A DNA stretch of 21,860 nucleotides. Source: QNZT01 sp964651755. Lineage in GTDB: Bacteria; Campylobacterota; Campylobacteria; Campylobacterales; QNZT01. A program made the translations under genes and the position numbers. The stretch's first letter is position 1, and the number at the start of each line of letters is the position of its first letter. Shown in pieces: positions 6,762-14,184 of the stretch. The notes under the pieces were generated by a model. That model did no database searches, was not told where the DNA came from, and worked only from the letters and a program-made list of their open reading frames with translations. The stretch is taken from NCBI GenBank assembly GCA_964651755.1, contig CAZYZD010000030.1, positions 1 to 21,860 of the forward strand. The letters are read 5' to 3'.

Positions 6762-8408
6762 ATGAAACTAAATAAGATTGAAAAGCTCAAGTCTGAGTTC
6801 TCTCCTTTTGATTTCCATACTAAAATAGATCAGCTTGATTTTGAAAATCTTACAGAAGCTGATCGTTTTTATTTGAAAAATTATGGTATTTACAATATCA
6901 AACTACGTCCTGAAAATTTTATGATACGTGTACGCATAACAGGAGGAAGAATAAGTCCGCAAGCTCTGGAAGAGTTGGGAAAAATTGTCCAAATATACGA
7001 CGGCGAACTGCTTCTGACAGCACGATCCCAGATTGAATTACACGGCTTATGTGCGAACAATGTACTGAAAATCTGGAAATTGTTGCAGTCAAAGGGGTTT
7101 ACAACACTGCAAACACTTACAGACAATTTCAGAAATATAGTAACCGATCCTTTTGACGGAGTAGATGAGAGCAGTAAATTTGAGGTTTATCCTTATATAG
7201 AGAAGATGCAAAAACTTTTTTTGGCGCAGAAAGAGTGGATGGGGATGATCCCCCGGAAATTCAATACGGCAATCTCTGCAACACAAAAAAGCAACTTTCA
7301 CTTTTTTGGTAATGATCTCTGTTTTGCTCTGGCAAAAAAAGAGAATGTTTGGGGATTTAATGTATATGTTGGCGGTAAAAACTCCGAAGCTGCCAGAGAT
7401 GTGGATATTTTTGTAGAACCTCATAACAGTGTAGAGATGTTTTATGCTGTAATCAAGGCTTATAAAGAGTATGGTCTAAGAGGTTCCCGGGCAAAAACCA
7501 GACTTTTTCATCTGTTGAGTGAGATTGGTATTATGCTATTTCGGCAAAAAATTGCTGAGTTTTATCCTTTTGAATTACAGCAATCAGGTTCTCTTGAAAT
7601 AGAAAACAGTGTACAAAACAGTTATACAAGATTGGCAGATGGCAGATATGGTTATCGCTACCAAAGTCAATTTGGAAAAATTGATATTACAGAGTTGGGC
7701 AATATCGCAGCGTATGCACAGAAAGAGCATCTGGAGATTCGACTGGGTGTAGATCAAAATATCTATCTTCTTGGATTGAAAGAACCATCATCTCCTTTTG
7801 CTCAATCAAATAATTTTGCCAGAGTTACTGCCTGTGCAGGCAGCCGGTACTGCGCTTTGTCGCTATGGGAAATTAAAAGTGAAACAAGTTATATCCCTTT
7901 AAAACTTTTGGCTGAAAAAAATATAAGTGTCGGTTTTAGCGGTTGTCTGAAAGGGTGCGGCAGGCACCATCATGAAGATATTGGGCTGGTAGGACTTCGT
8001 ACAAATCTTTTTGGTCCGGTAGTCAAAGCGGCAAGGGTGTTTTTAGGAACAGAATATACGCAGAGACAAAAGCCGGCGAGATTGATCTTTCATGTAGTAC
8101 CTCTTACAAAACTGTCGGAATTGATTGGTGTTATTGTTGAAGAGTTCATCGCCAGTAAAGAGAGTGATTTTGAGAGTTTTAGCCGCAATTGTCTCAATAG
8201 GTACAGCAGTGGTTTTTTGATGTTATGGTTTCTCTGTAAACTCTACTTACCTGAAAAAATTGTTTTTGCTGGAAAAGAAGAGAATGTATTGTATCAGATG
8301 CTTTTAACGCAAAAGGGGTTTCCTGAAGTAGAGGAGAAATCGGAAGGGTATGAGTCTGCTGTGCGGTTGATACTTCATGCATTATGGGATATCAAAGAGA
8401 TATCGTAA
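6762..8408 (+). CDS. Siroheme / [4Fe-4S] nitrite or sulfite reductase (NirA-like)
   Basis: The 548-aa product belongs to the ferredoxin-type nitrite/sulfite reductase family, which makes six-electron reductions (nitrite to ammonium or sulfite to sulfide) in the cytoplasm. The cluster/siroheme ligands are present as C358AGSRYC364 and C395LKGC399, and the second motif runs into GRHHHEDIGLVG. N-terminal half-domain motifs include MIRVRITGGR (residues 54-63) and the DNFRNIV segment (121-127). A C-terminal tail of about 100 residues after residue 450 has no motif I recognise. Lying directly after nap, it most likely handles nitrite for assimilation or detoxification, but sequence alone does not exclude sulfite. 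No Shine-Dalgarno is visible before the ATG. No flavoprotein partner is encoded next to it. Confidence 0.88.
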   Translation: MKLNKIEKLKSEFSPFDFHTKIDQLDFENLTEADRFYLKNYGIYNIKLRPENFMIRVRITGGRISPQALEELGKIVQIYDGELLLTARSQIELHGLCANNVLKIWKLLQSKGFTTLQTLTDNFRNIVTDPFDGVDESSKFEVYPYIEKMQKLFLAQKEWMGMIPRKFNTAISATQKSNFHFFGNDLCFALAKKENVWGFNVYVGGKNSEAARDVDIFVEPHNSVEMFYAVIKAYKEYGLRGSRAKTRLFHLLSEIGIMLFRQKIAEFYPFELQQSGSLEIENSVQNSYTRLADGRYGYRYQSQFGKIDITELGNIAAYAQKEHLEIRLGVDQNIYLLGLKEPSSPFAQSNNFARVTACAGSRYCALSLWEIKSETSYIPLKLLAEKNISVGFSGCLKGCGRHHHEDIGLVGLRTNLFGPVVKAARVFLGTEYTQRQKPARLIFHVVPLTKLSELIGVIVEEFIASKESDFESFSRNCLNRYSSGFLMLWFLCKLYLPEKIVFAGKEENVLYQMLLTQKGFPEVEEKSEGYESAVRLILHALWDIKEIS

Positions 8409-8431
8409 CTTTTTTGCAGAGTGAAAATACT

Positions 8432-8462
8432 AAAAAAGGAGGGAAAAGTTCCCCTTCTTTTT
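8432..8462. terminator. Bidirectional terminator between convergent genes
   Basis: An A-rich arm (AAAAAAGGAGGGAA) and a facing TTCCCCTTCTTTTT arm form a bulged hairpin with a T tract on the + strand and the complementary run on the - strand. It sits between the ends of the siroheme reductase and the bactofilin gene, so it can serve both. Confidence 0.6.
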
Positions 8463-9178
8463 CAGGCTTCGATGCAGATCTCTGCTTCCAGACACTCCTG
8501 TTCACTTGCACTGGTGCTTTTTTCAATCTCCTCTTTGACATTGACATAGTAGTCACTGTGTCCTAGTAGCATAGTTTCGTTTGAAGAGTTGAAAATATGC
8601 GCATACTCTTGTAACTGTGGATTTTCTTTTACCAGTTCGGAATATCTGCCGATGAATCCTTCCACATGTCCTCCCTCATTGAGGATACGGTCAGCAAATA
8701 TATTTCCTTTCAGGTATCCTGTATTTAGAATTTTAAGTTGTTTACAAACAATATTTCCTTTGATTTTCCCTCCTGCTGAGACATTTTTTGCCTCTATCTC
8801 CGCATCTGCAACGGCATGTTCATGAATAAAAAGACCTCCGCATACAATTTTTCCCTTGAGTGCTCCTTTGAGCAAGATCTTGTTTGCTTTAATCTGACTC
8901 AGACTTTGTGAACTTTCAAGAAGCTCCAGTGAATCACAGAGAATATTTCCCTGACAAATACCGCTGGATATTACTTGTTTTGCTTTGATATTTCCATTGA
9001 TTCTTCCGGTTTCACCGATGATAACAACATTATTGACTTTTACGTCACCGTATATCGTACCATCTATATGGATAGAATCGTCACCAATAAAATCACCTTT
9101 AGAGTAAGTACCTCTGGTAATAATCGTTGCTGTACTGAAATATTGTTGTTTGCTTTTTTTCTTTGTAAAGAATGCCAT
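8462..9178 (-). CDS. Bactofilin family cytoskeletal protein
   Basis: The 238-aa product is a bactofilin: an uncapped right-handed beta-helix that polymerises at the inner face of the membrane and positions cell-wall enzymes. The N-terminus is short and basic (AFFTKKKSKQQ). The core runs from about residue 20 to 185 as repeating short strands with regularly spaced Gly, Ile and Val (for example DSIHIDGTIYGDVKV, GRINGNIKAKQV, GKIKGNIVCKQL, GYLKGNIFADRI), followed by an acidic C-terminal tail. GAGGA is placed about 9 nt before the ATG. In Helicobacter pylori the bactofilin CcmA is encoded beside M23 peptidases of the cell-shape programme; here an M23 gene lies in the divergent operon. The longer tail and multiple core repeats are within family variation. 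Confidence 0.92.
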   Translation of the reverse strand: MAFFTKKKSKQQYFSTATIITRGTYSKGDFIGDDSIHIDGTIYGDVKVNNVVIIGETGRINGNIKAKQVISSGICQGNILCDSLELLESSQSLSQIKANKILLKGALKGKIVCGGLFIHEHAVADAEIEAKNVSAGGKIKGNIVCKQLKILNTGYLKGNIFADRILNEGGHVEGFIGRYSELVKENPQLQEYAHIFNSSNETMLLGHSDYYVNVKEEIEKSTSASEQECLEAEICIEA

Positions 9179-9309
9179 TTATTTTTCCTCGTAACGTACA
9201 TGACTTGTGATACTAGATCGACCGTTTTTATTTTTTGTTAATGCATTAAAAAAATATGCTTCCCGGACGATTATAGTCCCAGTAGAATGTAACAATAGAA
9301 AGGAAAAAA
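9179..9309. promoter_or_regulatory. Divergent promoter region, bactofilin / rhodanese operon
   Basis: This 131-bp AT-rich gap separates two divergent start codons and should hold both promoters. Candidate -10 boxes are TAGAAT (9283-9288) or TATAGT (9272-9277) on the + strand and TAGTAT (9210-9215 read on the - strand). -35 boxes are not clear, as is usual for sigma-70 promoters in this phylum. A perfect 12-bp palindrome, TTAATGCATTAA (9238-9249), sits between the two and could be an operator. Confidence 0.45.
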
Positions 9310-9957
9310 ATGGAGAGTAGAGAGAGATATTCGATATATAAATATCTACTGTTGCTACTGTGCAGTATAGGTATATTATATGGTAGGGAAGTGAATATCA
9401 TTGAAGGGTTGCCCTATGTAGATGTGGATGTAAATGGAGAAAATATCAGGATAGAGAGAATCCAGGATACTTCCCATAAATTGCGAAACAGTTATACCAA
9501 AACATCAAGAGCGACGCCTCCTTTTAATATTCAGCCTTTTGAGCCGATTAAAGGGGTAAAAACAGTTTCTGAAATAGAGGTAATCAATTTTATCAAAGAT
9601 AAAGTAAGTGAAAACGAGGGGATGTTAATCGATGCGAGAATGCCAAAATGGTATCAGAACGGGACAATTCCAGGAGCGTTGAATGTTCCTTTTTCTATTT
9701 TGGGCGGGGGAAAAGAGAGCCTTTATATTGAAAAGATTTTTACGATATTTGGTGCGGATAAAGAGGATGACGGCTGGCATTTTGACGATGCACAGACACT
9801 GCTGGTATTTGACAACGGTCCGTGGTGTCAGCAAGGTGTCACTGCGATGAAACATTTGATTGCACTGGGATATCCGAAAGAGAAGATTCTTTACTACCGT
9901 GGCGGTATGCAGTTTTGGCAGATTCTTGGTTTGACAACGATCAAACCAAAAGGGTAG
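9310..9957 (+). CDS. Periplasmic rhodanese-like protein, copy 1
   Basis: The 215-aa product has an N-terminal hydrophobic signal or anchor (residues 9-24) and a C-terminal rhodanese fold (about 85-210): IDARMPKWYQNGTIPGALNV, then the active-site loop DNGPWCQQG with C173 as the likely persulfide cysteine, then YYRGGMQFWQILGL. Rhodaneses move sulfane sulfur or act on oxidised sulfur species. The region between (residues 30-80) is not part of the fold and contains RIQDTSHKLRNSYTKTSRAT, a block shared with the second rhodanese two genes downstream. AAAGGA lies 7 nt before the ATG. It heads a six-gene operon and is followed after 9 bp by the four-module sensor-like protein. The substrate is unknown. 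Confidence 0.85.
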   Translation: MESRERYSIYKYLLLLLCSIGILYGREVNIIEGLPYVDVDVNGENIRIERIQDTSHKLRNSYTKTSRATPPFNIQPFEPIKGVKTVSEIEVINFIKDKVSENEGMLIDARMPKWYQNGTIPGALNVPFSILGGGKESLYIEKIFTIFGADKEDDGWHFDDAQTLLVFDNGPWCQQGVTAMKHLIALGYPKEKILYYRGGMQFWQILGLTTIKPKG

Positions 9958-9966
9958 GGGGTATTC

Positions 9967-11649
9967 ATGAAGAGAAGTATATTAATCATATGGATACTTG
10001 CTGTTTTGATTCCTGCAAGTGCATTTGCATTGACTACCAAAGAGTTGGCTGTTAGTATCAATCTTGCTGGAAAACAGAGGATGTTGACGCAGAGAATGAC
10101 CAAGGAAGCTTTATTGGTCAAAGCTGGAATTGATACAAAAGAGAATATTGAGAAGCTGAAAAAAAGCAGAGCGCTTTTTGATAAAACACTAAATGGTTTG
10201 ATTCATGGAGAGAAATCACTGAAGTTAAAACCTTGTCAGGATCCGGTAGTTCAGGTGCAGCTTAAAAAAGTTATGAAATTGTGGAACTCTTTTGATGCTG
10301 ATATCCGGAAAGTGATTGCCGGCAAGGCAGATTTAAATACCTATAAGCGTTTGGAAAAGCAAAATCTGACTCTTTTAAAAGAGATGCATAAAGCTGTTAC
10401 GATGTATGTATCTGAGACAAAAGAACAGACTTCCAAAAGAGCTCAGGCTATCAATCTAAGCGGAAAAGAGCGTATGCTGACACAGAGAATGGCGAAAGAT
10501 TTGCTTTTGATTTCCCAGGGGATTGATACAAAAGCCAATCGGGCAGATCTCAAAGCTACTGCCAGTGAATTTGAAACAATTTTACGAGGCTTGCAAAAAG
10601 GTGATAAAAAACTGGGACTTACCGGAACCAAACTCCCTGCGATCAAAAAACAGTTGAAAAAGGGAGAAAAACTTTGGAAAGATATTCATCCAGCATTTGC
10701 AACAGCAGTGAAAGATCCAAAAGTTTTGAAAAAGACAATTGCAAAATTGGATATTTTGCTTATAGAGATGAATAAAGCTGTGAAAAAGTTTGAAAAATCG
10801 ATTCAGAGAGAGAAGCAGGCATTACAGCTCTCCTCTTTAGTCAATAACTTTATGCAGACTAAGAACAAAGAGAATCATTTGGTTAATCTTTCCGGAAAAC
10901 AGCGTATGCTGACACAAAAGATGACCAAACTTGCATTGCTGGTTTCACTCAATATTGATAAAGCAGAAAATAAAAAGAGACTCCAAAAAGCATATGCTCT
11001 TTATGATAAAACATTGAAAGGATTTGCAAAAGGCGATATATCCCTTGATATTGAAGCCACAAAAGATCCAAAAATTATTGCTTATCTCAAGGAGGTAAAT
11101 AGTGCATGGGAACCTTTTGCCGAAAATATCAAAAAGATTATAAAGAGTGACAAGCGAGATAAAAAGGCACTTGCTTATGTTGTGAAACATAATGAGTCAT
11201 TATTGAAAAAATCACACCATTTGGTACAACTTTTCAAAAAGAGTGGCGGGAAAAAGAGTTTTATGGAAAAAGCACGCTTAAATATTGTCGATATAGCAGG
11301 CAGGCAAAGGATGTTGACTCAGAAGATGACAAAAGAGAAACTGTTGATTCTGGCAAAAGTAGCGCCTCAGAAAAACAGTAACAAACTTCATGAAAGTGTA
11401 GCGCAGTTTGACAAAGCACTGGATGTGCTGATGCAGGGTGACACCTCTTTGAAGATACCAAAGCCTGCCAATGCAGATATTATTGCACAGCTGCAGAAAG
11501 TAGATGGTATCTGGGAAAAACTCAAACCACTTTATCTGAAAGAGAAGCCTGGTAAAAAAGAGTTAAGTATTATCGTCAAAGGGAATCCCGTATTGCTCAA
11601 AGAGATGAACAAGGCTGTACATTTAAGTGAAGTTGTTGTGGATTATTAA
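9967..11649 (+). CDS. Secreted protein of four tandem PilJ/NarX-type sensor modules
   Basis: The 560-aa product has a Sec signal peptide (residues 1-21, ending SAFA) and no other membrane segment, so it should be free in the periplasm. It consists of four helical repeats at about 26-148, 155-280, 298-424 and 434-556. Each starts with a near-identical motif: INLAGKQRMLTQRM (31-44), INLSGKERMLTQRM (162-175), VNLSGKQRMLTQKM (306-319) and VDIAGRQRMLTQKM (441-454). Each ends in a helix of the type LLKEMHKAV or LLIEMNKAV. This motif matches the PilJ N-terminal domain and resembles the P-box of the NarX nitrate sensor, where Gly and Arg of the same positions bind nitrate. Unlike those receptors there is no transmembrane or signalling domain. 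A role as a nitrate/nitrite or other anion-binding periplasmic protein is inferred. Confidence 0.85.
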   Translation: MKRSILIIWILAVLIPASAFALTTKELAVSINLAGKQRMLTQRMTKEALLVKAGIDTKENIEKLKKSRALFDKTLNGLIHGEKSLKLKPCQDPVVQVQLKKVMKLWNSFDADIRKVIAGKADLNTYKRLEKQNLTLLKEMHKAVTMYVSETKEQTSKRAQAINLSGKERMLTQRMAKDLLLISQGIDTKANRADLKATASEFETILRGLQKGDKKLGLTGTKLPAIKKQLKKGEKLWKDIHPAFATAVKDPKVLKKTIAKLDILLIEMNKAVKKFEKSIQREKQALQLSSLVNNFMQTKNKENHLVNLSGKQRMLTQKMTKLALLVSLNIDKAENKKRLQKAYALYDKTLKGFAKGDISLDIEATKDPKIIAYLKEVNSAWEPFAENIKKIIKSDKRDKKALAYVVKHNESLLKKSHHLVQLFKKSGGKKSFMEKARLNIVDIAGRQRMLTQKMTKEKLLILAKVAPQKNSNKLHESVAQFDKALDVLMQGDTSLKIPKPANADIIAQLQKVDGIWEKLKPLYLKEKPGKKELSIIVKGNPVLLKEMNKAVHLSEVVVDY

Positions 11650-11659
11650 GGAAAAAGAG

Positions 11660-12319
11660 ATGAGAAAAAAAGTATTGATAACAGTTATGGTTTTAGTGGG
11701 ATTGCTGGGAAGCAGCCTTCGTGCCGGTGAAGATGAAGTACTGGTAAAGATAACAGAAGATATTCCGTATTTGTATGTAAATCATATGGGGCAGAAAGTA
11801 AAAGTAGCGCGTATCCAGGATACGACAAATCGTTTGACAGATGATTATACAAAGACATCAAGAGCTTGTCCTCCATTTTGTATTCATCCAACGCAAGTCA
11901 ATAAAAATATTAAGACAATTGCAGAAGTAGAGATGGCAAATTTTCTGAAAGAGAAAGTCAATTCCGGTAAAGGTCTTGTGATAGATGCTAGATTGAAAAG
12001 CTGGTATGAACTGGAGACAATTCCTTCCGCTATCAATATCCCTTATTCTGTTATGGAATCAGGAGATAAAAAGATGATTTCAAAAGTATTTCGCCTGTTG
12101 GGAATGAAAGTAGCCAAAGATGGCAGCTGGGATTTTTCAAAAGCGAAAGAGTTGGCAATTTTTTGTAACGGTGTCTGGTGTGATCAGTCCCATCGTTTGA
12201 TAGACGGTATGTTGAAGTATGGTTATCCGGCAGAGAAGATGTACTATTATCGTAGTGGTTTTCAGGGATGGAAGTTGTTGGGTTTGACGACTGTAGTACA
12301 AAAAGAAAATGTAAAATAA
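11660..12319 (+). CDS. Periplasmic rhodanese-like protein, copy 2
   Basis: This 219-aa paralogue of the rhodanese at 9310 starts at 11660, where AAGGA is 7 nt upstream; a GTG at 11627 would overlap the previous gene and add a non-signal extension. It has a Sec signal (residues 1-22, ending LRA). The shared block reads RIQDTTNRLTDDYTKTSRAC and is followed by PPFC, giving C70 and C74, a CX3C pair that copy 1 lacks. The rhodanese domain follows: IDARLKSWYELETIPSAINI, active loop FCNGVWCDQSHR with C174, and YYRSGFQGWKLLGL. The extra cysteines (also C169) suggest a redox or metal role beyond plain sulfur transfer, which is inference. It sits 10 bp after the sensor-like gene. Confidence 0.86.
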   Translation: MRKKVLITVMVLVGLLGSSLRAGEDEVLVKITEDIPYLYVNHMGQKVKVARIQDTTNRLTDDYTKTSRACPPFCIHPTQVNKNIKTIAEVEMANFLKEKVNSGKGLVIDARLKSWYELETIPSAINIPYSVMESGDKKMISKVFRLLGMKVAKDGSWDFSKAKELAIFCNGVWCDQSHRLIDGMLKYGYPAEKMYYYRSGFQGWKLLGLTTVVQKENVK

Positions 12320-12329
12320 GGGGGTAGAG

Positions 12330-13205
12330 ATGTTTACTAAAAGAGAAAGAATTGAAGACGATTTTATGTCGTATGGATCGGAGCAAACAGAGAAAAAGAG
12401 TAGAAAAGAGAGTGGTTTCCTTTCTAAACTTATACAATTTCTAACAGTGGTAGTATTGATGGGTATTGTAGGATTTATGGGCTTTTTTGGATATCGGTAT
12501 ATGCAAAAAGAGGGTATTGTAACTCCTGTACAGGAGCCTCTGGCGTCACAGAGTAACGAAAAAACTATACCGCAAGTGCAGGAAGCACCAAAGCAGAAAA
12601 TGTATACGCAGGAAGAGATGCAGGAAATTGTCAAAATGTTAATGATGCAGATGCAAAATGGACAGAAAACTTCTTTAACTAGTGTGCAAAAGGAGCAGTC
12701 ATCACAGGAGTCATTATCTGATACATCTGAAAGTGCGGATGAATTGGTGGCAGCACTGGATCTTGCAGAAGTGGATGAAGTAGAGGAGTCAGAAACTACC
12801 CTGCCATCAGAGATCAAGGATGCTGATAATGTGAAAGCAAAAGTGGCTGAAAGTAGTAAAAAAGTGGATCATTACAATAAAGTTGTTGTTAAAAAGAGTG
12901 CAAATACCTATGATGATCTTGCAAATCTTTCCAAAGAGATAGGCAATATCGTAGAGACTATGAATAGTAAAAAAGATAAAAAATCGAACTATACTGCTTC
13001 GATTCAAAAAGAGGTATCCACCAGAGAAAGTGAAATGCGTGTAGTGATTGTACGAAGTGGTGATACCCTTTCTAAAATCGCAAAAAGAGCGTACGGTCGC
13101 GCTTTGGATTATGACAGAATACTAAAAGCAAATCCGGATTTGATTAAAAATCCAAACAATATTTATGTGGGACAGCGTTTGCGTGTACCTATGAATGAAA
13201 TATAA
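12330..13205 (+). CDS. Membrane-anchored LysM-domain protein
   Basis: The 291-aa product has a basic cytoplasmic N-terminus (about 1-33), one transmembrane segment (about 34-56), a long low-complexity Gln/Glu/Ser-rich region and a C-terminal LysM domain (about 238-288: VVIVRSGDTLSKIAKRAYG through NNIYVGQRLRVP). LysM binds peptidoglycan glycan chains, so the protein probably links the inner membrane to the wall. AGGGGG sits about 5 nt before the ATG. It lies 10 bp after the second rhodanese and 10 bp before the DHH-family gene. No enzymatic domain is visible. The middle region is poorly conserved in type and gives no functional clue. Confidence 0.88.
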   Translation: MFTKRERIEDDFMSYGSEQTEKKSRKESGFLSKLIQFLTVVVLMGIVGFMGFFGYRYMQKEGIVTPVQEPLASQSNEKTIPQVQEAPKQKMYTQEEMQEIVKMLMMQMQNGQKTSLTSVQKEQSSQESLSDTSESADELVAALDLAEVDEVEESETTLPSEIKDADNVKAKVAESSKKVDHYNKVVVKKSANTYDDLANLSKEIGNIVETMNSKKDKKSNYTASIQKEVSTRESEMRVVIVRSGDTLSKIAKRAYGRALDYDRILKANPDLIKNPNNIYVGQRLRVPMNEI

Positions 13206-13215
13206 GGAAAGTGTT

Positions 13216-14184
13216 ATGGAAAAACAACAGGAACAAAAAAGATATAGATTAGTTACACGAAGTAATTTTGACGGCATTGTCAGTACGGCACTGTTGTTGA
13301 AACTTGATCTTGTAGATGAGATCCTTTTTGCGCATCCCAAAGAGATTCAGGAAGGAAATATTGCAGTAGGTGAAAATGATATTGTTACCAATCTGCCTTA
13401 TGTTGAGAATGCTTTTATGGCATTTGATCATAAACTTGAAACACCAGATAAAATGAAACTGAATAAAAATCATGCACTCTTTACAGATGCTGGTTCTGTA
13501 TCAGAAGTAGTTTATGAGTATTATGGGGGAAAAGAGGTATTTGGTGAGTCACTTTATGCTTTGGTAGAAGCTGCCAATAAATCCAAGTCGGCCGCATTTA
13601 CAAAAGAGGAAGTATTGCATCCGGAGGGATGGGATAAATTGATCTTTTTGACAGATCCTCGTACTGGCTTGGGGCGTTTTAAAAATTTCCGTATTTCAAA
13701 CTACGCTTTAATGCAGAAATTACCGTACCTTTGTCTTGAAAAAAGTATTGATGAGGTATTAAAGGATGAAGATGTAGCGGAGCGTATATCGTTATGTGCA
13801 CAATATCATGATGCGTTTGTCGCGCAGTTAAAGCGTTGTACACGTATTGAAGGTGATGTAGCGGTAATTGATTTAAGAAAAGAAGATGTGATTTACCCTG
13901 GAAACCGTTATATGGTCTATGCACTTTTCCCGGAAGTGTCTGCTTCAATTCATGTAATCAATGGTGTCGAAAATAGAAATAGTGTTTTTGCACTTGGAAA
14001 GTCTATTTTCCATAAAAGTAACGATCATAATATTTATCAGATTGTCAGTCAGTTCAAGGGTGGCGGACACAGAGATGCCGGAACATGTCAGGTACCTCAC
14101 AAAGAGAGTGCAGTGGTGCTTGAAACATTATTATCTGATTTACAAACTCTCTGTAGTCAGGAGGAGTTATGCGAAACAAATTAA
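13216..14184 (+). CDS. DHH/DHHA1-family phosphoesterase-like protein with altered motifs
   Basis: The 322-aa product resembles the DHH phosphoesterases annotated as exopolyphosphatase or nanoRNase-like. The ATG at 13216 is chosen (AAGGA 7 nt upstream) over an in-frame ATG at 13195 that overlaps the LysM gene. Motif I reads TRSNFDGIVSTALL (N17 and D19), the NDIVTNLPY segment follows, and the DHH motif appears as FDHKLE (D71-H72-K73). The C-terminal DHHA1 domain carries FKGGGHRDAG (GGGH at 282-285). From family knowledge, Asp is expected at position 17 and His at 73, so metal binding may be weakened. It is cytoplasmic by sequence. It overlaps the M23 gene by 16 bp. The substrate cannot be told from sequence. 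Confidence 0.8.
   Translation: MEKQQEQKRYRLVTRSNFDGIVSTALLLKLDLVDEILFAHPKEIQEGNIAVGENDIVTNLPYVENAFMAFDHKLETPDKMKLNKNHALFTDAGSVSEVVYEYYGGKEVFGESLYALVEAANKSKSAAFTKEEVLHPEGWDKLIFLTDPRTGLGRFKNFRISNYALMQKLPYLCLEKSIDEVLKDEDVAERISLCAQYHDAFVAQLKRCTRIEGDVAVIDLRKEDVIYPGNRYMVYALFPEVSASIHVINGVENRNSVFALGKSIFHKSNDHNIYQIVSQFKGGGHRDAGTCQVPHKESAVVLETLLSDLQTLCSQEELCETN

Noticed and set aside
12137..12817. 226-codon open frame on the - strand
   Set aside because: It lies opposite the second rhodanese and the LysM gene, has Ser/Cys/Thr-rich low-complexity protein typical of antisense frames, and no plausible start site signals.
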